From Streptomyces tauricus (GTDB lineage: Bacteria > Actinomycetota > Actinomycetes > Streptomycetales > Streptomycetaceae): 64,000 nt of DNA. Shown in pieces: positions 1 through 9,439 of the stretch. The stretch lies in the NCBI RefSeq assembly GCF_014650955.1, contig NZ_BMVY01000022.1, positions 62,001-126,000 of the forward strand. Direction: 5' to 3'. The translations under genes were made by a program, and so were the position numbers. The stretch's first letter is position 1, and each line of letters starts with the position of its first letter. The notes beneath the pieces are model-generated. The model saw nothing but the letters and a program-made list of their open reading frames with translations. It was not told where the DNA came from and made no database searches.

Positions 1-42
1 GCCTTCGCCGAGCGGCGGGCCGCGGTGTACCGGCGGGAGTGA
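1..42 (+). CDS. C-terminal end of a probable crotonase-family protein (partial)
   Basis: An open frame enters from the left edge and ends in TGA at 40-42; only 13 residues are visible, ending AAVYRRE. A tail with an F-A-E-R-R-A pattern is common at the end of enoyl-CoA hydratase/crotonase proteins, and a crotonase would fit the acyl-CoA genes downstream. The family call rests on this short tail plus context and is an inference. About 125 bases separate it from the next gene. Confidence 0.5.
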   Translation, partial: AFAERRAAVYRRE

Positions 43-167
43 CGTGCCGTCGGCAGGCCCGTACGCAGCCGCGGGCCCGTTGTGGCCGGCCACGCGGTTC
101 CCCGCGTCCCTGGAGGGGCGCTGCCCCCGACCGGGGTCGAAAGTCCCCCGTGTGTGAGGAGATCCCC

Positions 168-1121
168 GTGCCAGAAGTGCTCAAAGCTCCCCTCGTCGTC
201 GAGTTTCCCTTCACCCGGTCCCTCGGGCCCGTCCAGAGCGCGTTCCTCACCGGGCTGCGCGAGCGCGTCGTCCTGGGAGTGCGGACCGCCGACGGGCGCA
301 CTCTGGTGCCGCCCGTCGAGTACGACCCCGTCACCTCGCGGGAGTTGAGCGAGCTCGTCGAGGTCGCGGCCACCGGGACCGTCACCACCTGGGCCTGGAA
401 CCACGAACCCCGCCGGGGGCAGCCGCTGGACCGGCCGTTCGCCTGGGTGCTGGTGCGGCTCGACGGCGCCGACACCGCCCTTCTGCACGCGCTCGACGTC
501 CCCGGTGGGCCCGACTCCGTGCACACCGGTCTGCGTGTCCGGGTCCGCTGGGCCGGGGAACGCTCAGGTGCCATCACGGACATCGCCTGCTTCGAGCCGT
601 ACGAGCCGGCCACCGACGAGACCTTCGCACCGGGCGGTCACGACGGGCGGTTCGAGGATCTGGTGACCGGCATCGTCGCGCCCGCCCGGCTCGACTACAC
701 GTACTCGCCGGGTCGCGCGCAGACCGCCTACATCCAGGCGCTCGCCGAGCGGCGGGTCGTCGGGGAGCGCTGTCCGTCGTGCCGCAAGGTGTACGTCCCG
801 CCGAGGGGTGCGTGCCCCACATGTGGTGTGGCCACAGCAGAACGGGTCGAGGTGGGTCCTCGCGGCACAGTGACGACCTACTGCATCGTCAACATCAAGG
901 CGAAGAACCTCGACATCGAAGTGCCCTACGTCTACGCGCACATCGCCCTCGACGGCGCCGACCTCGCCCTGCACGGCCGGATCGCCGGCATCCCCTACGA
1001 CCAGGTGCGCATGGGGCTGCGGGTCGAACCGGTGTGGTCGGACGAGGGCGGCCACCCCGACCACTACCGGCCCACCGGCGAACCCGACGCGGACTACGAG
1101 ACGTACAAGGAGCTGGTGTAG
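168..1121 (+). CDS. Zn-ribbon OB-fold protein with two tandem DUF35 domains
   Basis: 317 residues. GTG at 168 is chosen because AGGAG at 157-161 sits six bases before it; the frame is open further upstream but that part is Arg/Pro-rich with no ribosome site. Residues about 1-145 form a first OB-type domain without a Zn ribbon. Residues about 165-317 form a second unit with a rubredoxin-like ribbon (Cys 202, 205, 216, 219) followed by an OB domain. DUF35 proteins bind acyl-CoA and commonly pair with thiolase-like enzymes, as ChsH2 does with Ltp2 in steroid side-chain degradation. The stop abuts the ATG of the next gene, so co-translation and a complex with the two thiolase-fold proteins are likely. 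The substrate cannot be read from the sequence. Confidence 0.88.
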   Translation: MPEVLKAPLVVEFPFTRSLGPVQSAFLTGLRERVVLGVRTADGRTLVPPVEYDPVTSRELSELVEVAATGTVTTWAWNHEPRRGQPLDRPFAWVLVRLDGADTALLHALDVPGGPDSVHTGLRVRVRWAGERSGAITDIACFEPYEPATDETFAPGGHDGRFEDLVTGIVAPARLDYTYSPGRAQTAYIQALAERRVVGERCPSCRKVYVPPRGACPTCGVATAERVEVGPRGTVTTYCIVNIKAKNLDIEVPYVYAHIALDGADLALHGRIAGIPYDQVRMGLRVEPVWSDEGGHPDHYRPTGEPDADYETYKELV

Positions 1122-2194
1122 ATGCCCGCGCCCAGGCCGCTCAGGGACATCGCCGTCGTCGCCTTCGCGCAGACCGACCACCGGCGCACCAGCGACGAAC
1201 TCTCCGAGGTGGAGATGCTCATGCCGGTCCTGCACCAGGTGCTGGCGCAGACCGGGATGAGGACCAGCGACATCGGCTTCACCTGCTCCGGCTCCACGGA
1301 CTATCTCGCGGGCCGGGCCTTCTCCTTCACCATGGCCCTCGACGGCGTGGGGGCCTGGCCGCCGATCTCCGAGTCGCACGTGGAGATGGACGGCGCGTGG
1401 GCCCTGTACGAGGCCTGGACGAAGCTCCTCACCGGCGACGCGGACACCGCGCTGGTGTACGCGTACGGCAAGTCGTCCCCCGGCTCCGTACGCGATGTGC
1501 TGACCCGGCAGCTCGACCCGTACTACGTGGCGCCCCTGTGGCCCGACTCCGTCGCCCTGGCCGCCCTCCAGGCGCAGGCGCTCATCGACGCGGGCGACAC
1601 GGACGAACCGGCGCTCGCCGCCGTCGCCACCCGCAGCCGGGCCGCCGCCGCCGGCAACTCCCATGCGCAGCTGCGCGGTTCGGTGCCGCGGGGCGAGTAC
1701 GCCGTGTACCCCCTGCGCACCGGGGACTGTCCGCCCATCGGTGACGGAGCGGCCGCCGTCATCCTCGCCGCGGGGGAGCGGGCCCGTGAACTGTGCGAAC
1801 GGCCCGCCTGGATACGGGGCATCGACCACCGCATCGAGGCGCACGGCCTGGGGGTACGGGATCTGACCGACTCGCCGTCCACGCGGCTGGCGGCGGAACA
1901 CGCCGGGGTCTTCGAACGGCCCGTCGACACCGCCGAGTTGCATGCGCCCTTCACCTCCCAGGAGGTGGTGCTGCGCAAAGCCCTGCGGCTGGACGAGGGT
2001 CCGGACGGCGGTGTCGAGGTCAATCCGTCCGGGGGAGCGCTCGCCGCCAACCCGATCATGGCCGCGGGTCTCATCCGTATCGGCGAGGCAGCCGACCGGA
2101 TCCGGCGCGGTGAGTCCGACCGGGCGCTGGCACACGCCACTTCGGGGCCCTGCCTCCAACAGAACCTGGTCGCCGTACTGGAAGGAGACCCGCG

Positions 2195-2198
<4 letters not shown>
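1122..2198 (+). CDS. Thiolase-fold lipid-transfer-type protein, catalytic Cys and His replaced
   Basis: 358 residues, starting at ATG directly after the preceding stop. It has the overall thiolase/SCP2-thiolase layout, but where thiolases carry the nucleophilic Cys this protein reads HVEMDGAW, and the C-terminal GHPxGxSG motif is ANPIMAAG, with His replaced by Asn. It is therefore unlikely to be a true thiolase. The closest functional model is Ltp2, a thiolase-fold retro-aldolase that needs a DUF35 partner; a DUF35 protein lies immediately upstream. A role in acyl-CoA carbon-carbon bond cleavage or formation is inferred. Its stop overlaps the start of the next, related gene (ATGA). Confidence 0.85.
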
Positions 2199-3421
<1,223 letters not shown>

Positions 3422-3503
3422 ACTGTCCTTCTTACGTGGCCTGTGCGCGGCAGGTGCCGAAAGCTAGGCTGGCCGCGGACGACGAACCGGGAGGAGCACG
3501 GAC

Positions 3504-3746
3504 GTGGCCGAGAGCACCATCCAGCAGCACCCGCTCGCGGGCTGGGACAAGCCGGAGCTTGACCTCAGCAGCGCCGACTGGCATTCGAGCAGCCGTGGAC
3601 AGGGGGATGTCCAGATCGCCTTTGTCGAGGGTTTCATCGCGATGCGCAACAGTGGCCGCCCGGAAAGCCCGTCCTTGATCTTCACGCCCGCGGAGTGGGG
3701 CGCGTTCGTGTCGGGGGCGCGGGAGGGGGAGTTCGACCTCACCTGA
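3504..3746 (+). CDS. DUF397 domain protein
   Basis: 80 residues, GTG start with GAGGAG at 3491-3496 seven bases upstream. It carries the pattern of the small actinomycete DUF397 family: the W-x-S-S motif (ADWHSSSRGQGDVQIA), then a short strand-rich segment and a closing W-x-x-F-V (EWGAFVSGAREGEF). DUF397 proteins often sit next to XRE-type regulators and influence development in Streptomyces (BldB-WhiJ-like systems). No XRE gene is adjacent here, so this is an orphan copy. Function unknown. Confidence 0.85.
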   Translation: MAESTIQQHPLAGWDKPELDLSSADWHSSSRGQGDVQIAFVEGFIAMRNSGRPESPSLIFTPAEWGAFVSGAREGEFDLT

Positions 3747-3830
3747 GATCCGGCCCTCACCGGTCCTTCTGCGAGATCCGGCCTCACCGGTCCTCATGTG
3801 AGATCCGGCCTCACCGGAACTCCGGCCGCA
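3745..3830 (+). repeat. Three tandem ~28-bp direct repeats after the DUF397 gene
   Basis: The unit GAGATCCGGCCTCACCGGTC plus about 7 bases occurs at 3745-3772, 3773-3799 and from 3800, with a degraded fourth trace (TCCGGCCTCAC) near 3839. Each unit contains the small inverted pair CCGG...CCGG. The first copy overlaps the stop codon region of the DUF397 gene, so the array makes up its 3' untranslated region. No spacers, so not a CRISPR array. Confidence 0.8.
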
Positions 3831-3991
3831 CTTGACGTCCGGCCTCACTCGGCTGTGAGGTTCGATCTCGTGCGCGGGGGCGTTTCTCGTCCCTTTTTCC
3901 GGACACGCGATCTTCGACCCCTTCCTGGGGCCGTGCCTGAGCGAGGCTGGCCACAGGAAGCGGAAGAAGACGTTCCGGAGGCGAGAATTCC

Positions 3992-4906
3992 ATGAACACC
4001 CTGCCGGTCGGCACGACGTTGCCGGTCATCGCCGCGGTCGACGGAACGGACGACAGCCTGCGCGCCCTCGACTGGACGCTCGACGCGGCCCGCCGACGCG
4101 AGGCTCCTCTGCGTGTGGTCCATGTGCGGGAGCACGGCCCCTTGCTGCGGCCGGAGACGCTCACCGCCGTCCAGCCCGAGCCGGACACCGACCAGGTGCT
4201 CGACCTGGTCCGCGACCGGCTCAAGGGCCTGGGCGAGGACGCGCCGGTCACGGAGTATCTCGCGCTGGACGGCGCCCCGGCCGCTCTGCTGCCCGGTCTG
4301 GGCTCCGAAGCGCAGCTGATGGTGTTCGGCTCCCGCGGCCGTGGCGGTTTCGCGAGCCTGCTCCTCGGTTCGAACGGCACGGCCGCCGCGCGCGACGCGG
4401 AGTGCCCCGTCGTGGTGGTCCCCAGGCCGGGGCGCGAGGTGCACGACTCCGAACTCGTCACCCCGGGACCGCGTGTGGTCGTCGGACTGCATGTGGACAG
4501 CCCGAACAGCGAGGCCCTCGCCTTCGCGTTCGCCGAGGCCACGCGGCGCGGGGCCCGCCTCCAGGTGGCCGCCGTGTTCCCCTGGCCGGTGCAGGCCGGT
4601 GACCTCGTACCGCCGCCGGTGGTCGACGAGGACGCCATCGAGTCCGAGACGAGGACCCTGACCACGGGTTTCGTCGCACCGCACGCCGAGCGGCACCCCG
4701 GGGTCGGCGTCGATCTGCACGTCCTGCCCGGCGACGCGGCGGGCCAGCTCGTCGCGGCGTCCCGAGGGGCGGACCTCGTGGTGGTGGGCCGCCACCGCCG
4801 ACGCCTGCTCGCACCCGCCCGCATGATGGGCTCCGTCACGCAGGCGGTACTGCTGCACGCGGCGAGCCCGGTGGCGGTGATTCCGCCCGAGGGGACGGAG
4901 GGGTGA
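3992..4906 (+). CDS. Universal stress protein, tandem UspA domains
   Basis: 304 residues, ATG at 3992 with GGAGG about 10 bases upstream. Residues ~8-145 are the first UspA domain, with the ATP-binding pattern G-x2-G-x9-G-S intact (GSRGRGGFASLLLGS). Residues ~155-300 are the second, where the loop reads GRHRRRLLAPARMMGS and the second Gly is lost, so nucleotide binding may be limited to the N-terminal half. Tandem Usp proteins of this size are common in Streptomyces and are usually linked to stationary phase or low-oxygen stress. No operon partner. Confidence 0.93.
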   Translation: MNTLPVGTTLPVIAAVDGTDDSLRALDWTLDAARRREAPLRVVHVREHGPLLRPETLTAVQPEPDTDQVLDLVRDRLKGLGEDAPVTEYLALDGAPAALLPGLGSEAQLMVFGSRGRGGFASLLLGSNGTAAARDAECPVVVVPRPGREVHDSELVTPGPRVVVGLHVDSPNSEALAFAFAEATRRGARLQVAAVFPWPVQAGDLVPPPVVDEDAIESETRTLTTGFVAPHAERHPGVGVDLHVLPGDAAGQLVAASRGADLVVVGRHRRRLLAPARMMGSVTQAVLLHAASPVAVIPPEGTEG

Positions 4907-4910
4907 ACTG

Positions 4911-4938
4911 GCCCGAGGCCCGAGGCCCGAGGCCCGAG
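4911..4938 (+). repeat. Heptamer repeat (GCCCGAG) x4
   Basis: Four exact copies of GCCCGAG lie just after the stop of the universal stress protein gene, before the ACT-domain gene. Likely a slippage-prone simple repeat with no evident function. Confidence 0.9.
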
Positions 4939-4988
4939 GGGCGGTGTCGTCGCGCGAGCGGCACACGAAAACGGCATAACCTCCTGAC

Positions 4989-5414
4989 ATGAGCGGAACG
5001 AGCGGTGGAACGGGCGCGGAACGTGATCTCGGCCGGCTGCTGAGCGGTATGGAACCCGCCCTGCACCCCGGCCGCTACGTCTTCACCACCGTCCCCGGCA
5101 GGACGCCACCCCCCGGCCTCTCACCCGTCGTCACCGTCGTCGAGGACGAGGGACTCACCCTCGTCGTCGAACAGGAGGACGCCGACGCCGCACGTCTGAC
5201 CTACGACTATGTGGCCGGGTGGATCACCCTGCGCATCCACTCGGCGCTGGACGCCGTCGGACTCACGGCCGCCGTCGCCCAGGCACTCGCCGAATACGGC
5301 CTGAGCTGCAACGTCGTCGCGGGCTTCCACCACGACCACCTCTTCGTCCCGCACGAGCGGGCCGCCGAGGCGGTGGCGCTGCTGGAACAGCTGGCCGACC
5401 GCTCCGGTCGGTAA
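4989..5414 (+). CDS. ACT domain-containing protein (COG3602 type)
   Basis: 141 residues. The N-terminal half (LSGMEPALHPGRYVFTTV) and the ACT-like C-terminal half (ITLRIHSALDAVGLTAAVAQ, then a strand ending HDHLFVPHERAAEAVALL) match the COG3602 family of small ACT proteins, thought to bind amino acids as ligand sensors. No catalytic domain is attached. It stands alone between the stress protein and the LuxR-family gene. The ligand is unknown. Confidence 0.85.
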   Translation: MSGTSGGTGAERDLGRLLSGMEPALHPGRYVFTTVPGRTPPPGLSPVVTVVEDEGLTLVVEQEDADAARLTYDYVAGWITLRIHSALDAVGLTAAVAQALAEYGLSCNVVAGFHHDHLFVPHERAAEAVALLEQLADRSGR

Positions 5415-5524
5415 CCGTCGGACGGGCCCGCGGCACTCGCCCCCGGCGTACGCTGAGGTGCCTGTAAGCCACGGTGCGCACCGTCTCCCCGCGTCGGCCG
5501 CACCACCGTGGCAGGGGGTGCGTC

Positions 5525-8500
5525 ATGGGGCGGCAGGGCATGCGGAGCAGCGGAACGCTCTTCGAACGCGAGATGGAACTCGCGGCTGTGGACGAGGCGC
5601 TGGGCGAGGTGACCGGGTCACGCACGAGCACCGGGCCGCACCAGGAGGGCGCGGGGCCGCGCCGGTCAAGCGCCGGGCCGCGGCAGGAGGCCACTGGGCC
5701 GCGCCGAGCAAGCGCCGGACCGCCCCAGGAGGGCCCTGGAACGCGCCGGTCAAGCGCCGGGCCGCAGCAGGAGGACGCCGGTTCGCGCCGGTCAAGCGCC
5801 GCACCGCACCGGCAGGGCAGCCCAGCACCGCAGCGTGACGCCACCCCTCTCAGGGACGCTGCCGAGCCGCCCGGTCGGCCCCGGGGCGGGTTGCTCGCCT
5901 TTGCCGGGCGTGCCGGGATCGGTAAGACCAGCCTCCTCGCCGAAGTGCGCAGGCGCGCCGAGGCCAGGGGCTGCACGGTCCTGTCCGCGCGAGGCGGCGA
6001 CCAGGAACAGCGCGTCGCCTTCCACGTCGCACGCCAACTCCTCCAACCCCAACTGGCCGGCATCCCGGAGACCGAACTCCGTACCTCGCTGGGCAGTTGG
6101 TACGCCATCGTCGGACCCGCGCTCGGCCTGTGCGCCGCCACCGACGGCTCGCCGCCCGACCAGCAGGGCCTGCGCGACGGACTCGACTGGGTCCTCACCC
6201 ACCTCGCCGTGCGCCGGGCACCGATGGTCCTCGTCCTCGACGACGCGCACTGGGCGGACCCCGAATCGCTTGAGTGGCTCGCCGCGTTCGCGCCCCGCGC
6301 CGAGCAACTGCCCCTGCTCCTCGTCGTCGCCTACCGGCCCGACGAACTCCCGGACCACGCCGAGGCGTTCCGGGGTCTGCCCGGCCGTGCGGGCGGGCGC
6401 CCCCTCGACCTGGAACCGCTGAGCGCCGACGCCGTCGCCCGCCTGGTGCGCGAGACCCTCGGCACGCGCGCCGACGACGCGTTCTGCCGCGAGTGCTGGG
6501 CCGTCACCGCGGGCAACCCGTTCGAGACCGTCGAACTCACCGCGAAAGTACGCGACCGCGGGCTGGCGCCGACCGAACCGGGCGCGCACCTGCTGCGCGA
6601 CCTGGCCGCCGCGGTCAAGGGCAGCGGACTGGTCGCCCGCCTGGAACGCCTCGGCACCTCCACCGTCCGCTTCGCCTGGGCCTGCGCCCTCCTCGGCACC
6701 GAGATCTCCCCGGCGCTCGCCGCGGCCGTGGCGGGCCTCGGCTCCGAGGAGGCGGCCGACGCGGCGGACGCCCTGCGCGACGCCCGTATCCTCACCGCCG
6801 ACCTGACGACCGCCGACGTGACGACCGCCGATCTGACGACCGGCGACGCGATGGGCAAGGGCACGTTCGAATTCGTCCACCCGCTCATCGCCACCGCCGT
6901 CTACCGGGCCATCCCCGGCAGCTTCCGCGTCGCCCTGCACGGACAGGCCGCCTGGTGCGTCATCGACGCGGGGCTCGGTCCGTCCGCCGCCGCCCGGCAC
7001 CTCATGGAGACCCACCCCGACGGGGACACCTGGGTCGTCCAGCAACTGCGTGCCGCCGCCCGCGAGACCCTGCGCGCCGGAGCACCCGACGCCGCGCGCC
7101 GCTACCTGGCGCGCGCCCTGCGCGAACCCCCGCCCCTCGCTGAACGCGCCGCCGTCCTCCACGAACTCGGCTGCGCCTCCCTGCTCACCGAACCGGCGAC
7201 CACCGTCAACCATCTGCGGGCCGCCCTCGAAGAGCCGATCGACGACCCCGCGCTGCGCCACAGCATCGTCTACCGGCTCTCCCAGGTCCTCGCCCACAGC
7301 GACTGGCTCGGCGAGGCCTCCGACACCCTCGCCCGCGAGATCAAGGTGACCGGTGACGTACGCGTACGGCTGCGGATGCAGTCGGAGCAGTTCATGTGGG
7401 ACGCCTTCCGGGCCGACGAACCCGAATCGCCGGCCCGCTCCCGCCGGCTGGCCCGGCTCGCCGACCGGCTGACCGGCCGCGATCTCACCGAGCGCTATGT
7501 GATCGGCCTGCGCGCCTGGGACGCCACCCTGCGCGGCGAACCCGCCCACATCGCCGTCCACCACGCGGAGCGGGCCCTGGCCGGCGGCCTGGGCTGGGCC
7601 GAGGCCGACCGCGGCTTCGAGGTGCCCGTCCTCGTCGCCCTCACCTTCATGTACGCCGACCGGCCGGGTCGTACGGAGGAACTGTTCGCGGCCGGGATCG
7701 CCGACTTCGAACGGCAGGGCTGGCGCGGCGCCCACCTCTCCTTCGGCTACACCCTGCTCGCGTACGTCCGCTTCCGGCGCGGCCGGCTCGCCGAGGCCGA
7801 GGACTTCGTCCGCGCGGGACTCAGGCTGGCCGAACGGGTCGGGCCAGGCACCCCCGCCCACTGGTACGCGGTCGGCATCCTCGTGGAGATCCTGCTCGCC
7901 CGCGGCCGGCTCACCGAGGCCACGCAGCTCGCCGAGGACCACGCCTTCGCGGAACCGTTCCCCGCCGCCGTCGTCTTCCCCGACTCCCAGACCGTGCACG
8001 GCGAGCTGCTGCTGGCCAGAGGCCTGGCGAAGGACGCCGCCGCCGAACTCGCGGCGGCCGGGCGCCGCCTCGACCCGCGCGGTATGCGCAACCCCGCCTG
8101 GTGCCCCTGGCAGCTGCACCTGGCCCGGGCCGAGAGCCACGACGCCCCGGAGCGGGCCGTGGCCACGGCGGCCGACGCGGTACGGCGGGCCCGCCTGTAC
8201 GGAGCTCCGTCGGCGGTCGGCCAGGCGCTGCGCGCGGCGGCCGACGTCTCCTCGGGGCTGGCGCGCGTCAACCTCCTCGAAGAGTCCGTCGCCCATCTGG
8301 AGTGCTCCCCGGCGGCGTACGAACTGGCCTGCGCGCTCGTCGCCCTCGGCGCGGAGCTGCGCCGCAGCAGCCGGCCGGAGGAGGCCGCCGAGCACCTCTA
8401 CCGGGGGCTCGACGCGGCCGTGCAGTGCGGCGCCGACGGTCTGGCCGAGGCGGCGCGCGACGAACTGGAGGCCGCCGGGCTGCGGCCCCGCCGCCTGCAC

Positions 8501-8713
8501 AGCGCGGAGACGGACACACTCACCGCCCGGGAGTGCGCGGTCGCGGAACTGGCCGTGCGGGGCCTCACCGCGGCGGCCATCGCCGACCGGCTCCGCACGG
8601 AGGAGACGACGGTGGTGCGGCTGCTGTCGGCGGTGTACCGGAAGGTGGGGACGGACCGGACGGGGCTGGGGGCGGCGTTGGGCACGGCGAGGAGGGAGAG
8701 CCCGGGGGCCTAG
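5525..8713 (+). CDS. Large LuxR-family (LAL) AAA ATPase transcriptional regulator with an N-terminal repeat insertion
   Basis: 1062 residues from ATG 5525, which has AGGGGGTG just upstream; the frame stays open to 5474 but lacks a ribosome site there. A short opening helix (LFEREMELAAVDEALGEV) is followed by a ~75-residue tandem-repeat insertion, then Walker A (GRAGIGKTS, ~residue 128), Walker B (LVLDDAHWADPESLEWL, ~240), a long helical TPR-like middle region and a degenerate LuxR-type HTH at the end (LTARECAVAELAVRGLTAAAIADRL). LAL proteins are ATP-dependent activators, often of catabolic or secondary-metabolite genes. The recognition helix (EETTVVRLLSAVYRKVG) is unusual for the family. No target is evident nearby; it is transcribed alone. 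Confidence 0.9.
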   Translation: MGRQGMRSSGTLFEREMELAAVDEALGEVTGSRTSTGPHQEGAGPRRSSAGPRQEATGPRRASAGPPQEGPGTRRSSAGPQQEDAGSRRSSAAPHRQGSPAPQRDATPLRDAAEPPGRPRGGLLAFAGRAGIGKTSLLAEVRRRAEARGCTVLSARGGDQEQRVAFHVARQLLQPQLAGIPETELRTSLGSWYAIVGPALGLCAATDGSPPDQQGLRDGLDWVLTHLAVRRAPMVLVLDDAHWADPESLEWLAAFAPRAEQLPLLLVVAYRPDELPDHAEAFRGLPGRAGGRPLDLEPLSADAVARLVRETLGTRADDAFCRECWAVTAGNPFETVELTAKVRDRGLAPTEPGAHLLRDLAAAVKGSGLVARLERLGTSTVRFAWACALLGTEISPALAAAVAGLGSEEAADAADALRDARILTADLTTADVTTADLTTGDAMGKGTFEFVHPLIATAVYRAIPGSFRVALHGQAAWCVIDAGLGPSAAARHLMETHPDGDTWVVQQLRAAARETLRAGAPDAARRYLARALREPPPLAERAAVLHELGCASLLTEPATTVNHLRAALEEPIDDPALRHSIVYRLSQVLAHSDWLGEASDTLAREIKVTGDVRVRLRMQSEQFMWDAFRADEPESPARSRRLARLADRLTGRDLTERYVIGLRAWDATLRGEPAHIAVHHAERALAGGLGWAEADRGFEVPVLVALTFMYADRPGRTEELFAAGIADFERQGWRGAHLSFGYTLLAYVRFRRGRLAEAEDFVRAGLRLAERVGPGTPAHWYAVGILVEILLARGRLTEATQLAEDHAFAEPFPAAVVFPDSQTVHGELLLARGLAKDAAAELAAAGRRLDPRGMRNPAWCPWQLHLARAESHDAPERAVATAADAVRRARLYGAPSAVGQALRAAADVSSGLARVNLLEESVAHLECSPAAYELACALVALGAELRRSSRPEEAAEHLYRGLDAAVQCGADGLAEAARDELEAAGLRPRRLHSAETDTLTARECAVAELAVRGLTAAAIADRLRTEETTVVRLLSAVYRKVGTDRTGLGAALGTARRESPGA
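5633..5821 (+). repeat. 42-bp in-frame minisatellite (4.5 copies) in the LuxR-family gene
   Basis: Four 42-bp units at 5633-5674, 5675-5716, 5717-5758 and 5759-5800, plus a half unit, encode 14-residue repeats of the form GPxQExxGxRRSSA. The insertion separates the first helix of the ATPase from its Walker A strand. Every unit keeps the frame, so the protein is not interrupted. Confidence 0.9.
6797..6841 (+). repeat. 15-bp in-frame triplication in the LuxR-family gene
   Basis: Three copies of GCCGAC(C/G)TGACGACC encode ADLTT-ADVTT-ADLTT between the ATPase module and the helical middle region, probably an expandable linker. Confidence 0.85.
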
Positions 8714-8791
8714 GGGCCGCCGGCGGATCTCCGGGGTCGGTGGCCGCCGACCCCACGGCCGTACGCCCTCCGATGCACGTACCATTGCGGC

Positions 8792-9289
8792 ATGTCCTTC
8801 CTCCGCCGCCGCAGCGCCACTCCCGCCGGGCCAGACTTCGACGTTCTGGCCATGGATCCGGGCGACTGGCCGGGCAATCTCGGCGCGGGCCTGCTGCCCG
8901 CCCCCGACGGCAGCTGCCAGGGTGTGTTCCTGCGGTACGACCTCTTCGGCGGCCGCGGTCCTGCGATGATCATCGGCAATCTGCCGGAGGGCTCCCCGGC
9001 CCGGGAGGTCGCCGAGGGCGAGGTCCCGTTCGAGGTGGCCCAGCTGCTGCAGGCCCTGGAGAACGACGAAGAGGTCGTCGTCACCGGCGCCGAGGACATG
9101 CCGGTCATGCAGGGTGACAACCTCCTCATCGTGCGCCGCCTGAAGCTCTCCGAGACGCGTATCTCCTGTGTGCAGTTCGACCGCAGCGACAAGGTCCTCG
9201 TGACGATCGCCGCCTGGGACCGCCCCATCACCGACGATCTGTACGCGCTTCTGAAGCCGCTGCCCGCGGAGCTGTTCCAGCAGGGCTGA
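8792..9289 (+). CDS. Conserved hypothetical protein, 165 residues
   Basis: I do not recognise a named family. The protein has no signal peptide or membrane segment and ends with a compact domain alternating predicted strands and helices (for example VVVTGAEDMPVMQGDNLLIV, LVTIAAWDRPITDDLYALL). GC-rich third positions and a neat ATG start after a 78-base gap support a real gene. It is flanked by the LuxR-family regulator and the fucosidase, neither of which suggests a role. Cytoplasmic location is inferred. Confidence 0.75.
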   Translation: MSFLRRRSATPAGPDFDVLAMDPGDWPGNLGAGLLPAPDGSCQGVFLRYDLFGGRGPAMIIGNLPEGSPAREVAEGEVPFEVAQLLQALENDEEVVVTGAEDMPVMQGDNLLIVRRLKLSETRISCVQFDRSDKVLVTIAAWDRPITDDLYALLKPLPAELFQQG

Positions 9290-9439
9290 ACCGCACGGCC
9301 ACGCGTCGCCCCGACGTCTTGATCCGACGCCGCACTCCGGCGCCATGATCCGGCGCGTCACCTCCACCGCCCCTCCGCCGTCTCCGTCTTTGTCATGACC
9401 CTTGCCGCTCGGGTGATCGGACCTCTAGCGTCAGGGGTC

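Noticed and set aside
3745..3830. CRISPR-like repeat array
   Set aside because: The repeats are contiguous with no spacers and no cas genes are present. The same holds for all other repeat arrays in the window.
5792..9367. 1191-codon open reading on the minus strand across the LuxR-family gene
   Set aside because: It is antisense to a clear AAA-LuxR gene, has Gly/Val/Arg-rich composition typical of the opposite strand of GC-rich genes, and shows no family motifs.
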